The notes: generated by a model from the sequence alone, not told the origin. A DNA stretch of 64,000 bases from Sphingobacteriales bacterium (GCA_016719635.1 JADJYT010000009.1:1-64000), one strand, 5' to 3'. Counted from the first letter of the stretch, positions 18,409 through 25,162 are shown. A program made the numbers and translations.

Positions 18409-18866
18409 CAGAAACTTTTCGGTGGGTTTAAAATCAGCCTCTTCATCGCGGCTGATGTAAATACTGATTTTTTATTCAGATCCAATGGCTCAGCATAGGC
18501 CTTAAATTCCGAGCAATAGCAGATATCGAGTATTTCATCATTTGCCTCTTCTACAATGAAGTCTAAATGAAAACCGGAACAGTTGCCGACAAAGGCATAA
18601 CCCGCGCAACCCTTATTGCATTTGTCGTTACTGCATTCACCTTTCAATGCCTTCAGTTCACTGTCCCCTTTAGCCGTAAATTCCAATAAGGAATGGTTCA
18701 GTTTTTCCAGAAACACTTTTTTTGTGGCATCCTGATAGGTGCGGTTGTCACTCAATACCAGTTCCAGCATTTCTATGTCCATCTTCGACAGGTAATACAG
18801 CACCGCTTCCCGTTCATTTCGGGGGCTGTGGCGGGTATCATCGTTATTGTAAAAAGGCAGTTGCAT
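18408..18866 (-). CDS. Hypothetical protein with C-x4-C-x3-C cluster, first gene of a three-gene operon
   Basis: 152 residues, paralogue of the 17364-17804 product: EAVLYYLSKMDIEMLELVL and NRTYQDATKKVFLEKL align with it almost without gaps. The Cys cluster here is CSNDKCNKGC, followed by Cys in GNCSG and CYCSEF; the pattern suggests a small zinc- or Fe-S-binding fold. No signal peptide. The duplication flanking an unrelated gene, next to a repeat- and IS-rich zone, suggests a recently mobile or expanding cassette. Confidence 0.7.
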   Translation of the reverse strand: MQLPFYNNDDTRHSPRNEREAVLYYLSKMDIEMLELVLSDNRTYQDATKKVFLEKLNHSLLEFTAKGDSELKALKGECSNDKCNKGCAGYAFVGNCSGFHLDFIVEEANDEILDICYCSEFKAYAEPLDLNKKSVFTSAAMKRLILNPPKSF

Positions 18867-19022
18867 GGATATGGTTTTTTGGGTTTTGCAGGATAACTAA
18901 GATAATGGAGAAGAAATAGATTCATCTTAATGTATGTGTTAAATGTTAAGGGATTTTATCCACATGGACAACCTTCTATACTATATTTGATTTTTTTTAT
19001 TATATTACATAAAGCATACAAC

Positions 19023-19196
19023 ATGAAAAACAAAATACTCTTTTTATTTCTTTTATCAGTTTTATTATTTACTAGTTGTCAAAGCTATATTGCACTTGAA
19101 AAAATAAGGTTTAAAATCTTTCTGTATATCTTTTTCGGAACACTTATAATTGGTGGTATTGGAATGTTATTTATTAAAAACGATAAGAATGAATAG
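19023..19196 (+). CDS. Small lipoprotein with a C-terminal membrane segment
   Basis: 57 residues from ATG 19023. Residues 1-18 form a signal peptide ending in Phe-Thr-Ser-Cys, a lipobox, and residues about 34-50 (IFLYIFFGTLIIGGIGMLF) form a membrane helix, followed by a charged tail. A longer in-frame start at 18930 would bury the signal peptide, so the short start is preferred. No known function. AT-rich compared with its neighbours. It borders the repeat cluster. Confidence 0.55.
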   Translation: MKNKILFLFLLSVLLFTSCQSYIALEKIRFKIFLYIFFGTLIIGGIGMLFIKNDKNE

Positions 19197-19251
19197 AAAT
19201 GCATGCATTAATAAACAAACTAAATCTCTTATTTCACATATACTCTCTCTC

Positions 19252-19948
19252 CGCCAGGCGGCGGAGAGAGAACCTGCTATAACTAAGCGTATTACTAAAC
19301 TAAAGCAAGATATCTCCTCGTACCTCGTCGATATGACAGGGAGCTGAGGAGAAGCCGTTTTGCTCTTTTATTGTCAGCTGTCCCCTCGATTCGCCAGACG
19401 GCGGAGAGATATCTCGCTAAAACAAAGCACGCTGTTCTTAACAGGTATAAGATTTCTCGCTCGTGCCTCGCTCGAAAGGACAGAGTGCAGGAGGGAACAG
19501 TGTGCGTTCCTGGCGGCTTTGCGAGAAAAAATTACATTGTAAGAAAGATGACTTCGTCGTGCCTCCTCGCCATGACGGAGTGCTTAGGAGGAGCAATCTG
19601 CTTTTTTATTGCACACTGTCATATCGATTCGCCAGGCGGCGGAGAGAGAACCTGCTATAACTAAGCGTATTACTAAACTAAAGCAAGATATCTCCTCGTG
19701 CCTCGCTCGAAAGGACAGAGTGCAGGAGGGAGCAGTGTGCGTTCCTGGCGGCTTTGCGAGAAAAAATTACATTGTAAGAAAGATGACTTCGTCGTGCCTC
19801 CTCGCCATGACGGAGTGCTTAGGAGGAGCAATCTGCTTTTTTATTGCACACTGTCATATCGATTCGCCAGACGGCGGAGAGATATCTCGCTAAAACAAAG
19901 CACGCTGTTCTTGACAAGTATAAGATTTCTCGCTCGTGCCTCGTCGAA
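19252..19948. repeat. Cluster of long direct repeats (left of the IS110 element)
   Basis: Three unit types occur twice each. A: 19252-19330 and 19630-19708, beginning with a CGCC/GGCG hairpin. B: 19386-19471 and 19859-19945. C: 19460-19636 and 19695-19871, about 177 nt with very few differences. Unit C contains CCTCCTCGCCATGACGGAGT, the reverse complement of the widespread intergenic motif CGTCATnGCGAGGAGG. Reading frames in this stretch only translate the repeats and are rejected as genes. The order is A-B-C-A-C-B. Confidence 0.9.
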
Positions 19949-19970
19949 ATGAACTGTGTAAATATTCAAA

Positions 19971-20396
19971 TTATTTTAAAGAAAAATTAGGATTGTAAGC
20001 TATATTTCCTGTGCCTATGGCAAATGCTTGTCTGACAAGTTTGTTTGCTAAAGCTACTAATGCTAATTTTCCATTTTTTCCTCTTTGTTTTAATCGTTCG
20101 TACATTTCTTTACATTGTTTATTTGAACTCATGGCTCGCATAGAACATAAATATAATAATTGTCGCATTCGACTCATTCCCATTTTACATATTCTGCTTT
20201 TACCTTTTACACTTGTACCTGATTCATATAACCTTGGACAGATGCCAATATAACTTACTAATTCTTTTGCATTCTCAAACTTTGTAAATCCATCTGTTAC
20301 AACTATTAATAACATCGAAGTACGTTTACCTAAACCTGGTATCGTCTGTAAATTTTTATACAGTTCTGAATGATGTTTTTCTGTGATAGCAACCAT
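19971..20396 (-). CDS. IS110 transposase, C-terminal part (frame -1 relative to the N-terminal part)
   Basis: 141 residues if started at ATG 20396; by frameshift it would join the upstream frame through VEIK. It has the Transposase_20 (IS116/IS110/IS902) domain: LQTIPGLGKRTSMLL, YIGICPRLYESGTSVKGKSR and GMSRMRQLLY, the last two containing the Ser candidates for the catalytic nucleophile found in this family. In typical relatives this domain continues directly from the DEDD half, so the split is either a programmed frameshift or a one-base deletion in the A run. Confidence 0.85.
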   Translation of the reverse strand: MVAITEKHHSELYKNLQTIPGLGKRTSMLLIVVTDGFTKFENAKELVSYIGICPRLYESGTSVKGKSRICKMGMSRMRQLLYLCSMRAMSSNKQCKEMYERLKQRGKNGKLALVALANKLVRQAFAIGTGNIAYNPNFSLK

Positions 20397-20404
20397 TTTT
20401 ATTT

Positions 20405-20414
20405 CTACTTTTTT
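20405..20414 (-). other. A_AAA_AAG slippery heptamer followed by TAG
   Basis: On the minus strand the zero-frame codons read ATA AAA AAG TAG. The heptamer AAAAAAG (20414-20408) is the canonical -1 slippery sequence used by dnaX and many IS elements, and -1 slippage leads into GTA GAA ATA AAA ATG, the frame of the C-terminal half. AAGGAG, Shine-Dalgarno-like, lies a few bases upstream. The alternative is loss of one A from an A7 run. Confidence 0.55.
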
Positions 20415-20941
20415 ATCTCCTTATCATAAAAAGCAATCTGTTTCTTAATAATTTTACTGACATCCTTGCTCATCTTCCCACTACTGACAAAAGCTTCTAA
20501 TTGGTTACTACAACTTGTTTTTTGTTTGGTGAGATTATCCAGAATCGCTTGTAATTGCTGGAGTTCTAAAAGATGTTCTGCTTTGGGTTGCCATAATCTT
20601 GGTGTTTCACTCTTACCATATTGTGCTATCATGGCGGCATCTTTCCTGTCTGTTTTAGCTCTACTCATTCGCATCTTACAAAAATGATTTACTGACAATG
20701 GATTTACAATACTTAACAATATTTGCTGCGAATGTAAATAATACGCAAACGGCATATAGTAACTACTGGTAGCTTCCATCACTATGCAGGCATCTTTCGG
20801 CAAATATTTGATAATGCTTTTAAAACCCAGTGGATTATTGCTAATCTTTTTGTGTACATAGCAGCCATCTTCTTTCGGTATGGCTACATCTAAAGTCTCT
20901 TTGGAGACATCTACTCCAACATAATTTACTACTTTTGTCAT
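20405..20941 (-). CDS. IS110 transposase, N-terminal DEDD (RuvC-like) part
   Basis: 178 residues from ATG 20941. An upstream in-frame start at 20962 falls inside a hairpin and adds seven residues not seen in the family. DEDD_Tnp_IS110 motifs: NYVGVDVSKETLDV (first Asp), CIVMEATSSYY (Glu) and SRAKTDRKDAAMIAQY (last two Asp). These coordinate metal in the RuvC-like domain that acts with a Ser in the C-terminal domain during bridge-RNA-guided recombination. It ends at TAG immediately after A_AAA_AAG. Confidence 0.88.
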   Translation of the reverse strand: MTKVVNYVGVDVSKETLDVAIPKEDGCYVHKKISNNPLGFKSIIKYLPKDACIVMEATSSYYMPFAYYLHSQQILLSIVNPLSVNHFCKMRMSRAKTDRKDAAMIAQYGKSETPRLWQPKAEHLLELQQLQAILDNLTKQKTSCSNQLEAFVSSGKMSKDVSKIIKKQIAFYDKEIKK

Positions 20942-20947
20942 GATAAA

Positions 20948-20963
20948 TTTGAGTTTTCTCAAA
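20948..20963 (-). promoter_or_regulatory. Hairpin just upstream of the transposase start
   Basis: TTTGAG, loop AAAA, CTCAAA: a perfect 6-bp stem ending 6 nt before ATG 20941. It may limit translation of read-through transcripts or mark the 3' end of the bridge RNA; both are inference. Confidence 0.4.
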
Positions 20964-20981
20964 CTGGAGAGCTATCTGGTT

Positions 20982-21124
20982 GTTGACTTATCTATCCTAA
21001 ATACGTGCTCATGGCACTATGAACTGTCCAAGTTTACAACTCAGAAGGGAAAGGTGATTAGCATTTCGAACGGTATCACACTACCTATGACGGTACTTAA
21101 TCTTTATCCTTTCCTGCTCTTCTG
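20982..21124 (-). ncRNA. Bridge RNA core (target-binding and donor-binding loops)
   Basis: Read on the minus strand. Target loop: closing stems CAGAA/TTCTG (21124-21120 with 21046-21042) and GGAAAGG/CCTTTCC (21114-21108 with 21054-21048), then GATTA/TAATC, then an internal loop, then apical stem GGTA/TACC. Its 5' strand contains CCGTCAT (21093-21087), identical to the target beside the left end (21205-21199). Its 3' strand contains TCGAAATG (21069-21062), identical to the opposite target strand at 19944-19951. Donor loop: outer stem GTTG plus ACTT with AAGT plus CAAC (21040-20982), apical stem GTGC/GCAC. Its 5' strand holds ACAGTTCAT (21027-21019), identical to the right end (19957-19949); its 3' strand holds TAGGAT (20999-20994), identical to the opposite strand of the left end (21195-21200). 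Order and polarity match IS621-type bridge RNAs. Transcript ends are not defined. Confidence 0.88.
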
Positions 21125-21188
21125 TTTGAATTGATTAATAAAATTTCCTTTACAAGATATTTATGCCTCAGTTCAAATTAGTTTTCTG

Positions 21189-21196
21189 CAAACATA
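21189..21196 (-). promoter_or_regulatory. -7 box at the element's left end (half of a circle-junction promoter)
   Basis: TATGTTTG on the minus strand fits TAnnTTTG and points into the bridge RNA. In the integrated copy no TTTG lies 19-20 nt upstream. When the two ends are joined, TTTG from the right end (minus, 19970-19967) lies exactly 20 nt upstream, which completes a Bacteroidota promoter. Confidence 0.6.
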
Positions 21197-21202
21197 GGAT
21201 GA

Positions 21203-21335
21203 CGGAGTGCAAGAGGGAGCAGTGTGCGTTCCTGGTATCTTTGCGAGAAAAAAATTACAGTGTAAGAAAGATGGCTTCGTCGTACCTCCTCGCCATGACG
21301 ATGTGCTGAGGAGAGTCAGTATGCGTTCCTTGCGT
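21203..21335. repeat. Repeat unit C, third copy (right of the IS110 element)
   Basis: CGGAGTGCAAGAGGGAGCAG and the following 110 nt match unit C of the left cluster (for example TTTGCGAGAAAAAAATTACA and CTTCGTCGTACCTCCTCGCC), with more divergence towards the end. It is the right half of the repeat interrupted by the IS element. The remaining bases to 21363 show nothing recognisable. Confidence 0.8.
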
Positions 21336-21363
21336 CTTTGCAAGAAATACAGAAAGAGAAAAA

Positions 21364-22848
21364 CTACACCAACTCTTTCAGTTTTTCAAAAATCTCATAC
21401 AGCACATAGGTATCCGTGCGGCAGTAGGTCTTGAGTTGTTGCAGCTTTTCCGGGATTTCGGAAGGATGATTTGTGTAGAACAATTCATTGTACACCGCCA
21501 TCGCTTCTTCGCCGTCTTTCACGCGGCTGGAGGAAAACTCATCTTTTCCCAGCATCGCATTGCCAATGGATTTCAACGAAAAACTGCCTTGCTGGGCAGG
21601 GTGATAGTAGTACAATTCCTTAAACGGAATCTCCACATCTATAATTCTGTTGATGCGCTGTAGCAGTTGTTTTTTGTAATCCGGGAAATCCGCGGAGAGC
21701 CGGAACAGGATGCTCTTTTCCATCAGCGTGTTGAACACCAGGATATTTCCTTCCCCTTCGGTGTCTTTTAGAAATTGTTCGATAAAAGGTATCCTGTCAT
21801 CATCGCCTACCGGCGAGATATAACTGTAATGCTGCAAGGGGGTGTTGGCACTTTCTTTATAATGCAGGGAGTACAGGAACGGGATGCGCTCATAAGGCTT
21901 CGACCCTTTAAACAAAGGCACAGCCGGCTGGAAGGCTTCCACATCAAAATAATAGAGCGGATAGTGAATCGGTTCAATGAACTGCTGCAGCAAGTCCTTC
22001 CGTATATGAGGTTGCTGCAGCTGAAACGATTCAATAATCACTTTCTGACGGGCATTCAGCTCCTCCGTATTGTCTATCTGGTGGATGGTGGTGATGCCTC
22101 TTTCCATAAATAAACCTTTTTCCTGCATGGACACACCGGGCAGGTACCAGATGGAATCTTTTTCCAGGTTTTTCCAGCAATATCCCTGAAAGTCGCAGGG
22201 GTAGGGTTTGGTGCAGTGGGCACCGATGGAAATGTCAGGAATCGAAGGGCTGTCTAAAGTGGCAATGGCTTCTTCTATGGTCCTCTCTACAAAGGGAATA
22301 CGTTCCAGGATATCACTCAATACAGATGTTTTTCTGAAAAACTGCTGAACGTCCAGTTTGTCTCCCAGTTCATAGTCATTATTGATGGTAACCAGAAAAA
22401 AATCTTCGAGCATCACGCCGCTCCTGGTGATGATATGGTACTGTATGGTGGCATCCAGCAGGTAGGTATTGGAAATCCGGAAGGAGCTTTTCACTTCGTA
22501 GGCATACCATTTTCCATCCCTGCATTCGAGTATATCCGAAGCTGCCATAATGCCGTTGTATTTGAAAGCCGCTTCATAAACAATCGGAAAGCGTTGCTGC
22601 ACCAGCAGTTTGGTGGCGGCGATGGAGGCGTCATAGCTGAAAGGGTTGGGCGGAGAACAGTCTTTGCCGCCCGGAAACAGCTGATGTGCCAGCAATCCCA
22701 CTCGATGCCCGCGGTCAAATTTCTGTTGTTGGGTGATGTCAGCCTTGTCGCGCAGGTTGTAATGGTTCTTGTATAAATACAGCGATTTGGAACACTGTAT
22801 GCTTCGGATTAAGGTAGATTTGCTGAGGGTGCTTTTTTTAGAACTCAT
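21364..22848 (-). CDS. DUF2779 protein: Cas4-like PD-(D/E)XK nuclease plus RNase H-like domain
   Basis: 494 residues from ATG 22848. A longer frame to 22905 begins inside the adjacent structured repeat and is rejected. The N-terminal half resembles Cas4/RecB nucleases: IQCSKSLYLYKN, ASDILE...YEVKSS (Asp and Glu-x-Lys of PD-(D/E)XK), then HCTKPYPCDFQGYC, giving three further Cys for a 4Fe-4S cluster with the N-terminal Cys. The C-terminal DUF2779 half contains YYFDVEAFQPAVP, like the DEDD-exonuclease Asp-x-Glu start. Function is unproven; DNA processing or defence are possibilities. It stands alone beside the IS/repeat zone. Confidence 0.82.
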   Translation of the reverse strand: MSSKKSTLSKSTLIRSIQCSKSLYLYKNHYNLRDKADITQQQKFDRGHRVGLLAHQLFPGGKDCSPPNPFSYDASIAATKLLVQQRFPIVYEAAFKYNGIMAASDILECRDGKWYAYEVKSSFRISNTYLLDATIQYHIITRSGVMLEDFFLVTINNDYELGDKLDVQQFFRKTSVLSDILERIPFVERTIEEAIATLDSPSIPDISIGAHCTKPYPCDFQGYCWKNLEKDSIWYLPGVSMQEKGLFMERGITTIHQIDNTEELNARQKVIIESFQLQQPHIRKDLLQQFIEPIHYPLYYFDVEAFQPAVPLFKGSKPYERIPFLYSLHYKESANTPLQHYSYISPVGDDDRIPFIEQFLKDTEGEGNILVFNTLMEKSILFRLSADFPDYKKQLLQRINRIIDVEIPFKELYYYHPAQQGSFSLKSIGNAMLGKDEFSSSRVKDGEEAMAVYNELFYTNHPSEIPEKLQQLKTYCRTDTYVLYEIFEKLKELV

Positions 22849-22870
22849 TCCAGTTGTAGGATTTATTTTA

Positions 22871-23040
22871 CTTGCTTTTTGATGGCAAAAAGTAACAAAA
22901 ACCATTCAGGATGCTTTCAGGTGATTTTCTATCTTCATGCTTATTTCGATAGAAACCGAAGCTAAAATCAACTCAAATGCTCCGGGCTACTCTTCGTTGA
23001 TTTTACTTCTATCACTGAAAAACATCCTAAATCCTGTTTT
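22871..23040. repeat. Structured intergenic repeat, copy 1
   Basis: Stem 1: CTTTTT (22875-22880) with AAAAAG (22887-22892). Outer stem: AGGATG, TTTCAG and TGA (22908-22924) with TCA, CTGAAA and CATCCT (23012-23028). Inner stem 2: TTTCTATC (22926-22933) with GATAGAAA (22948-22955), followed by ACCG. Inner stem 3: TAAAATCAAC (22963-22972) with GTTGATTTTA (22996-23005). Copy 2 at 60511-60671 has the same layout with different stem sequences. The rest of the 22849-23213 gap holds only the promoter box at 23111. Confidence 0.82.
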
Positions 23041-23110
23041 ATTGATTCAATTCTTATAGTTAATGCGGATGTATTTGCCGCTTATTTTAATGTTTTTTAA
23101 GACATTTTAC

Positions 23111-23118
23111 TATATTTG
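23111..23118 (+). promoter_or_regulatory. -7 promoter box of the 23214 gene
   Basis: TATATTTG fits TAnnTTTG. It implies a leader of about 90 nt before ATG 23214. Confidence 0.5.
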
Positions 23119-23213
23119 AGAAAGTATGCAAGAGAGATTTTGACGTGTGATACCGGAAGGGTATTATCTTGAATAATTTCTTTTCTGCCTAAATGTATGA
23201 AAAATATTTACAA

Positions 23214-24140
23214 ATGAATCTAAGAAATTTTACCGTCACGCTGTTTGTATTGTGTTTAGCTGCAGCTTCTTATGCACAGAAAGGAGGAAGTATCAGCATA
23301 GGTGCCACTCCGGGATTATCCTATATGCTGGCGCAGAATACCTACTTTCTGGCGGAGAACAGCAAGGAGCTGGACTATCAGCCTAAATTCAGCTACCATG
23401 TGTTTATACAGGGAGGTTATAATTTCAAAGAGCAGCACGGTATCGTGGCTTTTGCCAATTTCTGTGATGAAGGACAGAATTATAGGGATGAATTTAAATG
23501 GAGGAAATATCCTGCACTGGTCGGGACACACCAGAAAACGGTGGATTTTAAATATATGGGTTTCGGGGTATTGTACCGTTTTGCCCCGTTGCTGAGAGGT
23601 CAAAAGGATCATATTCGGATCAGTGATGATAAATTCCACTGGAGAATGAAATTGCTCGTCGGTTTCGAAACCGATTTCCTGCTGAATGCACAGATGACCT
23701 ATAAGATTACAAATACGAGCGGGACTGCCACTCCGTTTGGTTATCCGATTGAACCATCCCTGGGTGGGTATCCTGCGTATTCACCCAATCAAAGCAATAA
23801 TTACAAGTCCTTTTTTCAGACCGTGCAGGGGGTGGGAGTGCTGCGCTTCGGCTTTGATTACATCTTTAATAACAATATGTTCTTAGGAGTTGCATTTGAA
23901 GGCAAAGCAGGGTTGAATGATATCAATGCAAAAGCATACAGGAAGCATCCTTCCTATAAGTCGTCCAGGAATTACTTCTTCGGATTGAATGTGGAGCTTG
24001 GTTATACGTTTCAGAAAGATGCAAAAAAGAAGGCGCCAAAGACAACGGAAATCAAGCCGCAGAAGACAAAAACACAGGGTCTCGACTTGAATAAAAGAGT
24101 GGATGAAGTAGATAAGGCTACCCGCAAAAAGTATAAATAA
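23214..24140 (+). CDS. Outer-membrane beta-barrel-like exported protein
   Basis: 308 residues from ATG 23214, preferred over 23193 because it puts the signal peptide (MNLRNFTVTLFVLCLAAASYAQ) at the very N-terminus. The mature protein has alternating strands with many Tyr, Phe and Gly residues (GATPGLSYMLA, MGFGVLYRFAP, NVELGYTFQ), typical of small Bacteroidota outer-membrane barrels. A basic Lys/Thr-rich tail follows the last strand (residues about 265-308). Family not determined. Confidence 0.7.
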   Translation: MNLRNFTVTLFVLCLAAASYAQKGGSISIGATPGLSYMLAQNTYFLAENSKELDYQPKFSYHVFIQGGYNFKEQHGIVAFANFCDEGQNYRDEFKWRKYPALVGTHQKTVDFKYMGFGVLYRFAPLLRGQKDHIRISDDKFHWRMKLLVGFETDFLLNAQMTYKITNTSGTATPFGYPIEPSLGGYPAYSPNQSNNYKSFFQTVQGVGVLRFGFDYIFNNNMFLGVAFEGKAGLNDINAKAYRKHPSYKSSRNYFFGLNVELGYTFQKDAKKKAPKTTEIKPQKTKTQGLDLNKRVDEVDKATRKKYK

Positions 24141-24145
24141 TAAGA

Positions 24146-25162
24146 CTAAACAACGTTCACCTCAGGTTCTAATATTATTCCGAATTTCTCTTTCACAGAC
24201 CGCTGTACGTTTTGTGCATGCTGCCAGATTTCAACACCGCTGGCGTTCCCGTAATTGACGATTACCAATGCCTGTCGAGCATGGTTGCCCGTGTGGCCAA
24301 TCTGTTTCCCTTTCCACCCGCATTGTTCGATGAGCCAGGCCGCCGGGATTTTAACCATGCCGTTTGGCTGAGCAAATACCGGCATATCGGGATAGACAGT
24401 GTACAGGCTTTTAGCCCTGTCTTCGGTCACCTCGGGGTTTTTGAAGAAACTTCCGGCATTCCCGATTTCGGCGGGGTTCGGTAGTTTGCTGCTGCGGATA
24501 CAAATCACTGCGTCAGAAACATCCCGAATCGTCGGATTTGTAATTTCCTTTTCCATCAGTATGTTCCGGATATCCCCATATTGTGTATTGATAATAGGGT
24601 GTTTGGATAGCTTCAGGGTAATGGAATAAATGAAATACTTTCCCTTTAGCTCATTCTTAAAGATACTCTGGCGGTAGCCAAATCTGCAATCCGTGTTTTG
24701 GAATATCCGTTCTTCGCCGGTGTTCATATCTATCGCTTCCAGCGATTCGAATCTGTCTTTCAGCTCTGCGCCGTAGGCGCCGATGTTCTGGATGGGCGCG
24801 GCACCTGCGGTGCCGGGAATGAGCGACAGGTTTTCTATTCCTCCCCAGTTTTTTTCCACGCAGTACAGTACCAAATTGTGCCATGTTGTTCCCGATAATG
24901 CTTTCACCCACACAAACTCTTCATCTTCCTTCACCACGTCTATCCCTTTAATTTCGTTATGGATGACCAGACCGTCGTAATCACTGCAAAACAGGATATT
25001 GCTGCCGCCGCCGATAATCAGGTATTTATTGTGATACTGCAGCTCCTCCACAATGATATTTACGAGATGATCTTTGGTGGCTACCCTGCAAAAATAGCGG
25101 GCACAGGCTTCCACGCCGAAGGTATTGTGTGGTTGGAGGGATACATATTCCAGAATGGCCAT
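24146..25162 (-). CDS. murB: UDP-N-acetylenolpyruvoylglucosamine reductase
   Basis: 338 residues, the length of the type I (E. coli-like) enzyme. FAD-binding motifs YLIIGGGSNILF and GTAGAAPIQNIGAYGAE are present, with catalytic Ser in IGNAGSFFKNP and Glu in the C-terminal ILEPEV. It reduces the enolpyruvyl product of MurA (encoded at 40368) with NADPH to give UDP-MurNAc in the cytosol. A -7 box lies 20 nt upstream on the minus strand. It is convergent with the 23214 gene and divergent from the porin-like gene. Confidence 0.97.
   Translation of the reverse strand: MAILEYVSLQPHNTFGVEACARYFCRVATKDHLVNIIVEELQYHNKYLIIGGGSNILFCSDYDGLVIHNEIKGIDVVKEDEEFVWVKALSGTTWHNLVLYCVEKNWGGIENLSLIPGTAGAAPIQNIGAYGAELKDRFESLEAIDMNTGEERIFQNTDCRFGYRQSIFKNELKGKYFIYSITLKLSKHPIINTQYGDIRNILMEKEITNPTIRDVSDAVICIRSSKLPNPAEIGNAGSFFKNPEVTEDRAKSLYTVYPDMPVFAQPNGMVKIPAAWLIEQCGWKGKQIGHTGNHARQALVIVNYGNASGVEIWQHAQNVQRSVKEKFGIILEPEVNVV

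Larger units (their letters stand above)
19949..21202 (-). mobile_element. IS110-family insertion sequence
   Basis: About 1250 bp. It encodes an IS110 transposase on the minus strand, with a long non-coding left end (20942-21200) and a very short right end (19953-19970), the layout of the IS110 group, which carries its bridge RNA upstream of the transposase. The sequence ATGA is present at both borders (19949-19952 and 21199-21202). Removing the element and one ATGA restores CCTCGTCGAAATGACGGAGT, an intact copy of the local intergenic repeat (compare CTCGCCATGACGGAGTGC inside unit C). There are no terminal inverted repeats, as expected for this family. The core dinucleotide is probably AT within ATGA. 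Confidence 0.88.

Noticed and set aside
19360..19952. Several open frames of 60-97 codons in the repeat cluster (for example starting 19371, 19463, 19609, 19698)
   Set aside because: They translate the direct repeats in different frames, have no homology signal or start context, and recur only because the DNA repeats.
20940..21134. 64-codon plus-strand frame across the IS left end
   Set aside because: It lies antisense to the bridge RNA, whose structure and guides explain the sequence.
19252..21335. Direct repeats considered as a CRISPR array
   Set aside because: Units are 79-177 nt, irregular in order and not separated by unique spacers; no cas genes nearby.
21207..21434. 75-codon frame right of the IS
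   Set aside because: It runs through repeat unit C into the antisense of the DUF2779 gene.
22849..22905. N-terminal extension of the DUF2779 protein
   Set aside because: It starts inside the structured repeat, and its residues come from the conserved repeat sequence.
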